From positions 1-64,000 of the forward strand of contig NZ_SJXH01000012.1 of assembly GCF_004336635.1 (NCBI RefSeq): DNA of 64,000 nucleotides, given 5' to 3'. The notes below the pieces were generated by a model that saw only the letters and a list, made by a program, of their open reading frames with translations, had not been told where the DNA came from and did no database searches. A program made the translations under genes and the position numbers. Below are positions 55,769-64,000 of this stretch, piece after piece. The stretch's first letter is position 1. Each line of letters begins with the position of its first letter. The DNA comes from Acinetobacter sp. ANC 4862. GTDB lineage: Bacteria; Pseudomonadota; Gammaproteobacteria; Pseudomonadales; Moraxellaceae.

Positions 55769-56691
55769 TATTCGCCTTTCGAAGCTAAGCGTTCTGCAAC
55801 TCTAAGCCATGCACTACGTGAACGAAAATTGGCTTTAATCTCTTCTTCACTGGCACGTACTCGGGAAATTTTCTTTAATCGACGGGTATCTTCCCGTTCT
55901 TGTGGCATACCCCAACTGGTATCTTCTGCTAAAGTGGATTCTTTTTGAATAAACTGTTTAATTAAACGGTCTTCTAGCGAGTGGAAACTAATGACCGCTA
56001 AACGCCCCCCTGTTTTTAGCACATCCACCGCTTGCGGCAAGAATGCTTCAATATCTTCTAATTCTTTATTAATGGCAATACGGATGCCCTGAAAAGTTCG
56101 TGTTGCAGCATGTTTATTTTTTTCCCATTTCGGATGGGCAACTTTCACAATTTCAGCCAGTTGCGCTGTCGTTTCGATATAGCCCGCAGCTTTGATGGCT
56201 TTGGCAATACGACGGCTATAACGCTCTTCACCATATTGAAAAATAACATTGGCCAAGGCTTCTTCTTCAATATTCACCAGCCATTCAGCCGCGGTCGGAC
56301 CTTTTGAATTGTCCATACGCATATCCAGTGGGCCATCTTTCATAAAGCTAAAACCACGTTCCGCCTGATCGAGTTGTGGTGAAGACACCCCTAAGTCAGC
56401 CATCACGCCATCAACCAAACCAATGCCACGTGCTTCAAGCTCTTGTTTTAAATCGGCAAAACTGGCATGAATAATTTTAAAACGTGAATCTTCTTGTTCT
56501 AAGAGTGCCGCAGTTTCCAACGCTTGTGGATCTTTATCAAACCCATAGACACGTGCATTTTCATCTAATTTAGAAAGCAATAAACGGGTATGACCACCTC
56601 GGCCAAAGGTACCATCTACATAAATCCCTGTATTTCGATCTGCCAATAAGGCATCAACAGTTTCGTGAAGTAATACAGAAATATGCGACAT
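55768..56691 (-). CDS. rsmH: 16S rRNA (cytosine1402-N4)-methyltransferase RsmH
   Basis: Methylates C1402 in the ribosomal P site. HISVLLHETVDALL at the N-terminus, AdoMet motif VDGTFGRGGHTRLLL near 25, GVMADLGVSSPQLD near 95, FHSLEDRLIKQF near 238. It is the first gene of rsmH-ftsL-ftsI-murE-murF-mraY. The mraZ repressor gene that usually starts dcw clusters is absent upstream, where there is a 330-base gap. Confidence 0.96.
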   Translation of the reverse strand: MSHISVLLHETVDALLADRNTGIYVDGTFGRGGHTRLLLSKLDENARVYGFDKDPQALETAALLEQEDSRFKIIHASFADLKQELEARGIGLVDGVMADLGVSSPQLDQAERGFSFMKDGPLDMRMDNSKGPTAAEWLVNIEEEALANVIFQYGEERYSRRIAKAIKAAGYIETTAQLAEIVKVAHPKWEKNKHAATRTFQGIRIAINKELEDIEAFLPQAVDVLKTGGRLAVISFHSLEDRLIKQFIQKESTLAEDTSWGMPQEREDTRRLKKISRVRASEEEIKANFRSRSAWLRVAERLASKGE

Positions 56692-56978
56692 AAGGGTTCA
56701 ATCAATACTATGAAAAATGTAACTGCACATTATTACCTTGTTTTGACAAAGCTCCAAACGACTTTTTGTAGGGAAATATTACTTTCCATAGAGAAAACCG
56801 TTTGTTTCTGGGTTTATTCAACTCAGATTTAGCTCATATTTCATGTGCTTTTATATCATTTTAATATTCAATATTTATTCTGATTCTTTATTAAAATAGA
56901 GTTCTCTATAAAAATTAAGAAAAGAAAATGTATTCTTTGATTCAAAATTTTATTTAAAAAACAGATCTTGTCAGAAAT
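56692..56978. other. intergenic region upstream of the dcw cluster
   Basis: No coding frame on either strand and no mraZ remnant. It should hold the minus-strand promoter of rsmH. Very AT-rich toward 56830-56960. I saw no operator repeats. Confidence 0.5.
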
Positions 56979-57006
56979 AAAAAGCCCCCACTTCAGGAGG
57001 CTTTTT
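56979..57006 (-). terminator. terminator after the sulfate-binding protein gene
   Basis: AAAAAGCC and GGCTTTTT arms around CCCACTTCAGGA, flanked by T on the minus strand. Confidence 0.8.
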
Positions 57007-57024
57007 AAATCACAAATTAATCAG

Positions 57025-58044
57025 TTATTTACGAGTATTGTAAATCTGATCAAAAGTCGCACCATTCACAAAATGAGTTTTTTGTGCCTGAGCCCAGCCA
57101 CCAAACACTTCATCAATGGTGAAGGTTTTAAGTTTAGGGAATTGAGCAGAATATTTGGCTAACACTTCCGGGTTACGTGGACGGTAGAAATATTTTGCTG
57201 CCATGTCTTGACCCAAAGGTGAATACAAGTAATTGATATAACCTTTAGCCAACCACTTGTTCCCATCTTTTTCGACATTTTTATCCACGATTGCCACTGA
57301 AGGTTCAGTTAAAATTGACATCGATGGATAGATAATATCGAACTTGTTTTTACCCATGGTTTTTTGAGTGACTAGAGCTTCATTTTCCCAAGTCAACAAC
57401 ACATCACCAATGCCACGTTCCGCAAAAGTCGTCATCGATGCACGCGCAGCAGAATCCATCACTTTTACATTGTGGTACATTTTGCCGACAAAGTCTTTTG
57501 CTTTGGCATCGCTACCACCGGGTTGTTTAAGTGCATAACCCCAAGCAGATAAGTATACCCAACGTGGTAAACCGCCGGTTTTTGGATTTGGAGTAATAAT
57601 TTGTATGCCCGGTTTGGTTAAGTCAGACCAGTCTTTAATATGCTTTGGATTACCTTTACGTACCATAAATACGATGGTGGAGGTATAAGGTGCAGAGTTA
57701 TGCGGGAACTCTTTTTGCCAACCCGGCTGGATTTGACCTGATTTTACAATTTCTTCAATATCGTTGGCCAAAGCCAAGGTCACCACATCAGCTTTTAAGC
57801 CATCCACGACTGAACGCGCTTGTTTACCTGAACCACCGTGGGACTGTTTAAAATTCACACTACGACCGGTACGTTCTTTCCAGTAAGCACCAAATGATTT
57901 ATTGAATTCATCGTAAAATTCACGGGTTGCATCATAAGAGACGTTTAAAAATTCACGATCAGCTGCCTGAGCAGTCGTTGCAGTAAAAGCAATGCCGGTT
58001 GCCAGCAATGCCGCACTGAATAACGCTTTAAATTGAGTTTTCAT
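57025..58044 (-). CDS. sbp: periplasmic sulfate-binding protein
   Basis: Substrate-binding component of the CysTWA sulfate/thiosulfate ABC transporter. Signal peptide to about residue 27 (TTAQA/A), then the Sbp/CysP fold: LNVSYDATREFY near 33, [15 protein letters not shown] near 63 (sulfate loop), [11 protein letters not shown] near 116, TPNPKTGGLPRW near 150 and AERGIGDVLLTWENEA near 205. 339 residues. No transporter permease or ATPase is nearby, so it is an orphan binding protein here; those genes must lie elsewhere. A broken paralogue follows upstream. Confidence 0.94.
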   Translation of the reverse strand: MKTQFKALFSAALLATGIAFTATTAQAADREFLNVSYDATREFYDEFNKSFGAYWKERTGRSVNFKQSHGGSGKQARSVVDGLKADVVTLALANDIEEIVKSGQIQPGWQKEFPHNSAPYTSTIVFMVRKGNPKHIKDWSDLTKPGIQIITPNPKTGGLPRWVYLSAWGYALKQPGGSDAKAKDFVGKMYHNVKVMDSAARASMTTFAERGIGDVLLTWENEALVTQKTMGKNKFDIIYPSMSILTEPSVAIVDKNVEKDGNKWLAKGYINYLYSPLGQDMAAKYFYRPRNPEVLAKYSAQFPKLKTFTIDEVFGGWAQAQKTHFVNGATFDQIYNTRK

Positions 58045-58228
58045 TACGGTACAGACAAGTTATCTTCATTACTGCTAAATATATGAAATAAAATCATAAA
58101 TCGCAATGAATTAAACCCTTTAGCATTCAACAAAATATTTTGATTAGATTGTTAAATTCATGTTTTTATTCATAATAACTTAAACAGTTTACTTATTCCT
58201 TATATATACTATTTTCTGAATTATATAT

Positions 58229-58259
58229 GCAAAAAATGGATAACTTTCATTATCCATTT
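58229..58259 (-). terminator. terminator after the sbp pseudogene
   Basis: AAATGGATAA / TTATCCATTT perfect 10-bp stem with a 6-base loop and TTTTTT after it on the minus strand. Confidence 0.88.
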
Positions 58260-58289
58260 CTGCTAAAAATCTTTAATCATTAATTAGAT

Positions 58290-59306
58290 TTAATTTTTCT
58301 CACTATAAATCTGATCAAAAATTACCCCATTCACAAAATGGGTTTTCTGAGCTTTTGCCCAACCACCAAAAACATCACCGATGGTAAAAAGTTTAATTTT
58401 TGGAAATTGTGCTGCATATTTTGCTGCAACTTGTGGATGACGTGGACGGAAGAAATATTGTGCTGCCAAATCCTGCCCTTTTGGTGAATATAGATAATTG
58501 AGATAACCTTTGGCCAAGTTGCGGTTACCATCTTTATCCACGTTTTTATCGACAATTGCGACCGATGGCTCTGCCAAAATTGAAATGGAAGGATAGATAA
58601 TCTGATATTTATCTTTGCCCAAACCTTGAGTCGTCAGTAAAGCTTCATTTTCCCAAGACAACAACACATCACCAATGCCGCGTTCAGCAAAAGTGGTTAA
58701 AGAGCCACGTGCTCCCGAATCAAGTACTTTCACATTTTGATAAAGTTTTTTCACCAACTCTTTGGCTTTGGCATCATTACCACCGGGTTGTTTTAGTGCA
58801 TACCCCCAAGCTGAAAGATAAATCCAGCGCGGCGCGCCCCCGGTTTTAGGATTTGGCGTGATAATTTCTACACCTGGCCTGGTTAAATCATTCTAGTCTT
58901 TAATACTTTTAGGATTGCCTTTGCGTACCAAGAACACCACGGTTGAGGTATAGGGTGCCGAATTATTCGGAAACTGTTTTTGCCAGTTTTTATTGATTAG
59001 ACCTGCATTTACAATTTCTTCAATATCATTGGCTAAAGCCAAGGTCACTACGTCGGCTTGTAAGCCATCAATCACTGAACGCGCTTGCTTACCCGAGCCA
59101 CCATGGGATTGTTTAAAATTCACTTCTTGTCCAGTACGCTGTTTCCAGAATTCACCAAAGGCCTGATTATATTCGTGGTAAAATTCGCGCGTTGGATCAT
59201 AGGAAACATTGAGAAAATCTTTTGCGGCAAAGCTATGTGAAGTGATTCCCCCTAATACCGCAAGAATTGTAGATGCTATTATTCTTTTCATGTGCTTTAA
59301 GCTCAT
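58290..59306 (-). pseudogene. second sulfate-binding protein gene, interrupted by an amber codon
   Basis: Reads as a full-length Sbp paralogue with signal peptide (ITSHSFA/A) and all family motifs ([52 protein letters not shown]), except for one stop. At 58893-58895 the codon that is TGG (Trp) in the neighbouring sbp (IKDWSDL) is TAG (IKD*NDL). The downstream frame is otherwise intact and could restart at an internal start (around 58757) only without the sulfate loop. There are no frameshifts, so the loss is recent, or the strain suppresses it, or it is a sequencing error. Its own terminator is intact. Confidence 0.9.
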
Positions 59307-59656
59307 ACTTAATTGATGAAAGCACTATATAAAGCTAAAATATTTTTAACAATCATATGGTTATATTGTTTTATTGATTAAAAATCAGTTTTATAGATAT
59401 CCACTAAAATGCTTTTCTATGCATTTTTACCACTAAAAGACGCATAAACAGATGTAAATCTTCATCTTTCACTCAATCTCCATGCTATCTCCATAGTTGT
59501 TTGATACAAAGTGACTACATTGAATTGGTTCTTTATCATTTTGTAAAAAAGTGTGACCTAGTTCTACTTTTGTATTTTTTTATGTGTTTAAATGGTATCA
59601 CTAGGATAGAAAAACAATATCTAGAGAATTCCAGCACCAGTAAGGGGGATATGGAA
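59307..59656. other. intergenic region between the sbp pseudogene and a small secreted protein
   Basis: Holds the divergent upstream regions of both genes. AAAATGC / GCATTTT (59407-59428) forms a 7-bp hairpin followed by T, without a plus-strand gene before it. The frame of the next gene is open upstream to 59501 but lacks a ribosome site and similarity there. Confidence 0.45.
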
Positions 59657-59959
59657 ATGAAATTTACACCAGTTATAACAGCATTGAGTTTAAGTCTAAC
59701 TTTAGGGTTTATGGCTCAAATCGGACACGCGGCTGCCATTAAAACCACCGATAGCAAAATCAGTCTTTCAGCTGAAAAATCATCACTGATTGAAAAAGCA
59801 TTGCAACAACATAAGCAAGGCTCAAATACTTTTCATAATGACAATGATTTAAAAGTCCTTACTGAAATTAAAGTTGCCCCTACACAAAGCTTTTTTGCTG
59901 CTCAAAATCAAAAATTTACTCGTTTTGTACAAGTATTTTTCCCACAAAATAATTCTTAA
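59657..59959 (+). CDS. small hypothetical secreted protein
   Basis: A 100-residue protein that I do not recognise. The start is placed at ATG 59657, eight bases after GGGGG; the ATG at 59651 is too close to that site. The signal peptide is clear (MKFTPVITALSLSLTLGFMA...GHA/A). The mature part of about 75 residues is Gln/Lys/Ser-rich, with no cysteine, and ends with an aromatic patch KFTRFVQVFF. It has its own strong ribosome site and terminator, so it is expressed alone. Envelope location is inferred from the signal only. Confidence 0.65.
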   Translation: MKFTPVITALSLSLTLGFMAQIGHAAAIKTTDSKISLSAEKSSLIEKALQQHKQGSNTFHNDNDLKVLTEIKVAPTQSFFAAQNQKFTRFVQVFFPQNNS

Positions 59960-59998
59960 TTTAATACCGAACTTCTTGCCCCTTTAGAAGTTTAGACC

Positions 59999-60048
59999 AA
60001 GCCTAATCATTTCAATGTTGAATTTAACATTAAGTGATTAGGCTTTTT
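59999..60048 (+). terminator. terminator after the small secreted protein gene
   Basis: AAGCCTAATCA / TGATTAGGCTT outer stem enclosing an inner AATGTT / AACATT stem, followed by TTTTTCG. Confidence 0.85.
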
Positions 60049-60089
60049 CGTTATAATACTAACCATTCACATTCTGAAAAATATTGATT

Positions 60090-61598
60090 ATGACTGTTCG
60101 TACTCGTATTGCCCCTTCTCCTACAGGCTTCCCACATGTAGGCACTGCATATATTGCCTTGTTCAACTTATGTTTTGCTAAACAGCATGGGGGTGAATTT
60201 ATTCTTCGCATTGAAGATACCGATCAACTTCGCTCAACCCCTGAATCTGAAAAAATGATTTTAGATTCATTGCGTTGGTTAGGTTTGAATTGGTCAGAAG
60301 GTCCCGATGTTGGTGGTCCACATGCACCATATCGTCAATCAGAACGTATGGACATCTATAAAAAATATGCTTTAGAACTTGTTGAAAAAGGTCATGCATT
60401 TTACTGCTTTGCAACGAGTGAAGAACTGGATCAAATGCGTGCTGAACAGCAAGCCCGCGGTGAAAGTCCTCGTTATGACGGTCGTGGTTTACTTTTATCT
60501 CAAGAAGAAGTTCAAAATCGTTTAGCTGCAGGCGAAGCACATGTGATTCGCATGAAAGTGCCTGCTGAAGGCAGTTGCAAATTTGACGATATGCTGCGTG
60601 GCGAAGTGGAAATTCCATGGGCACAAGTCGATATGCAAATTTTGCTTAAAACGGATGGCTTGCCAACTTACCATTTGGCCAATGTGGTCGATGACCATTT
60701 AATGGAAATTACCCACGTGATTCGTGGTGAAGAATGGATTCCATCTGCGCCTAAACACCAGTTATTGTACCAATACTTTGGCTGGGATATGCCTGTGCTT
60801 TGCCACATGCCGTTATTACGTAATCCGGATAAATCAAAACTGTCTAAACGTAAAAATCCAACCTCGATCAATTACTACAAAGACATCGGCGTACTTCCAG
60901 AAGCGTTATTGAACTATTTAGGCCGTATGGGCTGGTCAATGCCGGACGAAAGTGAAAAATTCAATTTAGCTGAAATGATTGAACATTTCGACATTAAGCG
61001 TGTATCCCTTGGTGGTCCAATCTTTGATGTCGAAAAACTCAACTGGCTCAACGGTCAGTGGATTAAAGCGCTTTCTCCTGCTGAATTGTTAAATACACTT
61101 TTCGCCTGGAAATCAGACCGTAAGACTTTGGAAGATATCGCTGCTGCGATTCAACCGCGTATCAACTTGTTGTCTGAAGCAGTGAACTGGGCTGGTTTCT
61201 ACTTCAATCAATTCCCACAACTGTCTAAAGAACAGTTTGAAAGCAAGAAATTGTCTGAAGAACAAGTTCGTCAAAGCCTACAATTTGCAATTTGGCGCTT
61301 GGAAAGCTTATTCACCTGGAATAACGATACAGTTAGCCAAACCCTGATGGATTTAGCTACACAAATGGAAGTGAAGTTACGTGACTTCATGCCAACCTTC
61401 TTTATTGCGATTGCCGGTTCGACCAGCTCAACCCCTGTAATGCAGTCTATGGTAACAATTGGTCCTGACTTGACCTTTGCTCGTTTACGCCATGCGCTTG
61501 AAATTGTCGGTGGTCCGAGTAAAAAAGAAGCAAAAGTTTGGGAAAAACTCAATGAAAGCTTAAAATTGCCGAAAAATGACGCAGTTGATGAGGCATAA
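60090..61598 (+). CDS. gltX: glutamyl-tRNA synthetase
   Basis: Charges tRNA-Glu (tRNA-Gln too in non-discriminating forms). HIGH-type motif [14 protein letters not shown] near 8-21, IEDTDQ near 43, and KMSKS-type motif KLSKRKNP near 250; C-terminal anticodon-binding helical domain. Start at ATG 60090; an in-frame TTG six bases earlier is unlikely. The 502 residues are typical. The tRNA-Glu gene lies 167 bases beyond its end, so enzyme and substrate are neighbours. Confidence 0.96.
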   Translation: MTVRTRIAPSPTGFPHVGTAYIALFNLCFAKQHGGEFILRIEDTDQLRSTPESEKMILDSLRWLGLNWSEGPDVGGPHAPYRQSERMDIYKKYALELVEKGHAFYCFATSEELDQMRAEQQARGESPRYDGRGLLLSQEEVQNRLAAGEAHVIRMKVPAEGSCKFDDMLRGEVEIPWAQVDMQILLKTDGLPTYHLANVVDDHLMEITHVIRGEEWIPSAPKHQLLYQYFGWDMPVLCHMPLLRNPDKSKLSKRKNPTSINYYKDIGVLPEALLNYLGRMGWSMPDESEKFNLAEMIEHFDIKRVSLGGPIFDVEKLNWLNGQWIKALSPAELLNTLFAWKSDRKTLEDIAAAIQPRINLLSEAVNWAGFYFNQFPQLSKEQFESKKLSEEQVRQSLQFAIWRLESLFTWNNDTVSQTLMDLATQMEVKLRDFMPTFFIAIAGSTSSTPVMQSMVTIGPDLTFARLRHALEIVGGPSKKEAKVWEKLNESLKLPKNDAVDEA

Positions 61599-61615
61599 TT
61601 GATTTTATAGTTGAC

Positions 61616-61650
61616 GTGTGAGCGCAATGCCCCTAATATTGCGCTCACAC
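61616..61650 (+). other. perfect long hairpin between gltX and the tRNA genes
   Basis: GTGTGAGCGCAAT (61616-61628) and ATTGCGCTCACAC (61638-61650) are perfect 13-base arms with a 9-base loop, six bases before tRNA-Ala. No T run follows, so it is not a standard terminator. It could be a processing site for the tRNA precursor or a Rho-independent pause. Confidence 0.7.
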
Positions 61651-61656
61651 AGACTG

Positions 61657-61732
61657 GGGGTTATAGCTCAGTTGGTAGAGCGCTACAATGGCATTGTAGA
61701 GGTCAGGAGTTCGATCCTCCTTGACTCCACCA
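61657..61732 (+). tRNA. tRNA-Ala (anticodon GGC)
   Basis: Seventy-six bases from GGGGTTA to the encoded CCA. D-arm TAGCTCAGTTGGTAGAGC; anticodon stem CTACA/TGTAG with loop ATGGCAT, anticodon GGC; T-arm AGGAGTTCGATCCTCC. The acceptor stem holds G-U pairs at positions 3 and 6; alanine tRNAs normally carry the G3-U70 identity pair, which is seen here as G3 with T70. Confidence 0.95.
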
Positions 61733-61764
61733 AGTTATTTGTTTTACCTGTGTTGCCTCGATAA

Positions 61765-61840
61765 GTCCCTATCGTCTAGAGGCCTAGGACATCGCCCTTT
61801 CACGGCGGTAACCGGGGTTCGAATCCCCGTAGGGACGCCA
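61765..61840 (+). tRNA. tRNA-Glu (anticodon TTC)
   Basis: Seventy-six bases from GTCCCTA to CCA. Anticodon loop CTTTCAC gives TTC; T-arm CCGGGGTTCGAATCCCCG. Thirty-two bases after tRNA-Ala, so both probably come from one precursor. Confidence 0.96.
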
Positions 61841-61845
61841 AATTC

Positions 61846-61878
61846 AAAAAAGCCACTGACCTATTCAGTGGCTTTTTT
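61846..61878 (+). terminator. terminator after the tRNA pair
   Basis: AAAAAAGCCACTGA / TCAGTGGCTTTTTT around CCTAT. Ends the tRNA transcript. Confidence 0.92.
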
Positions 61879-61978
61879 ATGGTCTAAATTTTTTATTCAC
61901 GGTATTTTATCAACGGTATTTTTGCTTTCCGTGACATTCAGATTAGAATAACCTATAGATTAGAATTCTGGAGTTGTA

Positions 61979-62320
61979 ATGCAATACCGTTGCCCAAAAT
62001 GCCAAAGCCCTAAAATTATGCCTGTTGCACAATCCGGCGGACCTGCGGTACGACCAGTGGTACCTAAAAGCTTAGTCTTGTTAATTCCTGCTGTTTTCAT
62101 CTTATTGCTGTTGGTTTTAATTAGTATTGCAATGTGGATTTTTGGTGATGGTGCAGGAACAACATTACAATCTGCAACTGTAGTTGTATTTGTGCTGTGT
62201 CTGATTGCAGGCTTTATGTTTTACCGCGACCTACCTGACTTTAAAATTTCGATGCAAGGCTTTATGCAGTCACAAAAGAAATGGAAATGTCGTGAGTGCA
62301 ACCACGAGTGGGAAATTTAA
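61979..62320 (+). CDS. small membrane protein with split zinc ribbon
   Basis: Unknown 113-residue protein. CPKC (residues 5-8) at the start and CREC with H in CNHEW at the end could jointly bind one zinc, bringing the two termini together on the cytoplasmic side. Two hydrophobic helices lie between (about 31-54 and 64-80, separated by GDGAGTT). The layout suggests a hairpin in the membrane with a zinc-clamped base. The next gene exports divalent cations but faces the other way, and I see no firm link. Conserved small proteins of this design occur in Acinetobacter; function is not known to me. Confidence 0.7.
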   Translation: MQYRCPKCQSPKIMPVAQSGGPAVRPVVPKSLVLLIPAVFILLLLVLISIAMWIFGDGAGTTLQSATVVVFVLCLIAGFMFYRDLPDFKISMQGFMQSQKKWKCRECNHEWEI

Positions 62321-62378
62321 AATAAACTTGCTTTCACATCAGCCCCATGTTCAATCCCGGTGCTGATGTGAATCTTCC

Positions 62379-63317
62379 TCATGATGATGTGGATGTTTTT
62401 TGCTGATGATCATCCGGCTGACAATGTGAATGCGCAAGGCATTCATCCTCTTCAATCTGTAGCGTTATTTCAGTGATGCCATGTTCATGGCTTAACATTT
62501 CCAACGCCTGCTGATACAAGGCATTACGATCAGCCTGTGGTGCATATAAATGCACAGTCAGATGTATATTCTTTGAAGTAATTGCCCAAACCTTGAGTTG
62601 ATGAATACTTTCAACCCCCTTCAACCTAAGAAGATCATTTCGTAATTTTTCAATATCAATTTCTTCAGGCACACCTTCAAGCAAAATATTGATACTTTGT
62701 TTCAGTAAAATCCATGTTCTAGGCAATACCCAAAAACCGATCAGCACTGCAATTAAGGTATCTACCCAAACCCACTGGGTAAAATAAATAATCACAGCAC
62801 CAATAAACACCCCAACAGAACCTAAAGCATCACTCAAAACTTCCAAGTACGCCCCTTTCACATTTAAACTTTCTTGGGCGCTGGAAAATAGAATTTTCAT
62901 CGAAATCAGATTAATGACCAGACCTATAATCGCGACAATCATCATGCCCAGACTTTGAATTTCCGGTGGATTGGAAAAACGCTGATAGGCTTCATACAAA
63001 ATATACATCGCCACCACAAACAGCATAGATGCATTAAACAGGGCTGCTAAAATTTCAAAGCGCTGATAGCCAAAAGTACGCTTATCATCGGCAGGAAGTT
63101 TGCCTATTTTTATGGCAACAAGCACTATGGCAAGCGCAGCAGCATCGGTAAACATGTGGGCAGCATCTGACAATAAAGCCAGGCTTTGCGTGATAAAGCC
63201 TGCTACTACTTCTACAATTAAAAAAGTGATGGTCAGCATCAAGGCAAAGGTTAATTTTTTGGCATTATTTTCAGTCACAACCGCATGACTATGATCATGC
63301 CCGTGATGTCCACTCAT
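62379..63317 (-). CDS. czcD: cation diffusion facilitator, CzcD/ZitB type
   Basis: Proton-coupled exporter of zinc and similar ions. Six membrane helices in 312 residues. Metal-site motifs: LSDAAHMFTDA near 49 on helix 2 (H and D) and EVLSDALGSVGV near 157 on helix 5. His-rich ends: SGHHGHDHSH at the N-terminus and HSHCQPDDHQQ at the C-terminus, with a C-terminal ferredoxin-like domain that dimerises on metal binding. Metal range beyond zinc (cadmium, cobalt) cannot be read from sequence. A perfect inverted repeat lies 61 bases upstream of its start. Confidence 0.9.
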   Translation of the reverse strand: MSGHHGHDHSHAVVTENNAKKLTFALMLTITFLIVEVVAGFITQSLALLSDAAHMFTDAAALAIVLVAIKIGKLPADDKRTFGYQRFEILAALFNASMLFVVAMYILYEAYQRFSNPPEIQSLGMMIVAIIGLVINLISMKILFSSAQESLNVKGAYLEVLSDALGSVGVFIGAVIIYFTQWVWVDTLIAVLIGFWVLPRTWILLKQSINILLEGVPEEIDIEKLRNDLLRLKGVESIHQLKVWAITSKNIHLTVHLYAPQADRNALYQQALEMLSHEHGITEITLQIEEDECLAHSHCQPDDHQQKTSTSS

Positions 63318-63377
63318 TGCAGACTCCCATTTGACTGGATGATAAATTAATTAATCTTTAAAACAGCATAATAAGCA

Positions 63378-63406
63378 TACTCAGTGTAATACCATTACAC
63401 TGAGTA
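63378..63406 (-). promoter_or_regulatory. perfect inverted repeat upstream of czcD, candidate operator
   Basis: TACTCAGTGTAAT (63378-63390), three bases, then its exact complement (63394-63406). It lies 61-89 bases upstream of the czcD ATG. No T run is beside it on the relevant side, so an operator fits better than a terminator. Metal-responsive repressors or activators often use such dyads; the regulator is not in the window. Confidence 0.45.
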
Positions 63407-63607
63407 AAATCCACGCAAAGTAAAAAATACGAAGAATGGTTTAAATCCAAGATATAAAATAGCAATACTGAGTTTGAGTTTAAATTTGAGATAGCTCATT
63501 ACACAACTAAAAAAACAATCACCTTTGGAAAAAAACTCAAATTTCTTAATAAAAACCATGAATTAGCCATTCAATAACAATAATTTTCAATAAGTGCTAA
63601 AAAATCA
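63407..63607. other. AT-rich intergenic stretch
   Basis: No credible coding frame on either strand and no recognisable element between the two inverted repeats. Confidence 0.45.
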
Positions 63608-63629
63608 TTTACAAGTACAAACTTGTAAA
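63608..63629 (+). promoter_or_regulatory. perfect 9-4-9 inverted repeat, candidate operator
   Basis: TTTACAAGT, ACAA, ACTTGTAAA. Symmetry and size resemble TetR- or AraC-class dyads. It lies 141 bases before the gene at the right edge and about 290 bases from czcD, so it more likely belongs to the former. Confidence 0.35.
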
Positions 63630-63769
63630 CACATATATTTGTTTTAAATGAAATTTATATTTACGTTAATAATTGGACTTTTGATAAATATTGCGTGCTT
63701 TTCTTCATAAAAGCAGATAGATTTAAAAAAGTGAGATATTTAATCCAACCTATGAAAATGAGGTGAATT

Positions 63770-64000
63770 ATGATCATTCAAAATATAAAAAAGATTGTAA
63801 ATTCTTGGTTTTACGCCCTAAATTCCAATATGTATGGAATGCAAAATTTGGCAGCCGATGCAAACAGAGAATATGCTCAAGGAGAATATTTCGAACAACT
63901 TGCTCGCCAACATCATCAGGAACTTTTGCAACATTCTCGTCTCACTAGCACACCAAGTGATCTTTCTTCACATGACAATCGTAACGCTATGTGGAGTTTT
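63770..64000 (+). CDS. unknown protein, 5' part only
   Basis: ATG at 63770 follows AGGTGA and the frame stays open for 77 codons to the window edge. The visible part (MIIQNIKKIVNSWFYALNSN...) is polar, rich in Gln, Asn and His, without signal peptide or membrane helix; a helical section ANREYAQGEYFEQLARQHHQ is followed by HDNRNAMWSF. It cannot be named from this piece. Confidence 0.6.
   Translation, partial: MIIQNIKKIVNSWFYALNSNMYGMQNLAADANREYAQGEYFEQLARQHHQELLQHSRLTSTPSDLSSHDNRNAMWSF

Noticed and set aside
63763-63948. Plus-strand frame of 61 codons near the right edge
   Set aside because: Out of phase with the better frame from ATG 63770, which has a ribosome site and stays open to the edge.

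Overview
The window is chromosomal DNA of an Acinetobacter-type gammaproteobacterium (Moraxellaceae). The main grounds are gene order: pilin O-glycosylation genes beside bfr; ispH followed by fimU-pilV-pilW(comB)-pilX-pilY1(comC)-comE-comF; pilMNOPQ-aroKB-SPOR-gltBD with ponA divergent; and a dcw cluster that starts at rsmH without mraZ. The SpoT with an eroded synthetase domain and the AT-leaning base composition agree. The species cannot be fixed from the window alone.

Layout. 1-4550: probable pilin 3' end, then an AT-rich pilin-glycosylation block (TfpO-like ligase, TfpX/TfpZ accessory protein) followed by a second ligase of ordinary composition (PglL). 4557-9388 (minus strand): iron storage and release (bfr, bfd with a Fur-like box), ridA, spoT, rpoZ, gmk. 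9523-18358 (plus): ispH and the minor-pilin/PilY1 operon for type IV pili and DNA uptake. 18502-20643: rpsP-rimM-trmD-rplS. 20713-25495 (minus): lipase foldase lifO followed by three intact secreted lipases and one collapsed lipase pseudogene. 25649-27341: truB and a TSUP permease. 27499-28375: an IS630-family element needing a -1 frameshift. 28619-31695: an unknown secreted protein and a LemA/TPM trio. 31850-45939 (minus): gltBD, SPOR protein, aroB, aroK, pilQPONM. 46105-48633: ponA. 48673-56691 (minus): rlmA, then mraY-murF-murE-ftsI-ftsL-rsmH. 57025-59306: sulfate-binding protein and a tandem paralogue killed by one amber codon. 59657-64000: small secreted protein, gltX, tRNA-Ala, tRNA-Glu, zinc-ribbon membrane protein, CDF metal exporter and the start of an unknown gene.

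How it works together. Two separated loci (10.6-18.4 kb and 40.8-45.9 kb) supply minor pilins/adhesin and the envelope-spanning alignment complex/secretin of one type IV pilus machine; the block at 1-4.5 kb would glycosylate its pilin. The lipase locus is a one-chaperone, many-client secretion unit. Most of the window is conserved housekeeping DNA. I found no defence system, prophage, CRISPR array or clearly new multi-gene system. The items most worth following are the ferroxidase-less bacterioferritin, the lipase array with a deletion-fused relic, the frameshifted IS630 sitting inside a hairpin, the AT-rich tfpO start region, and several perfect inverted repeats in control positions.
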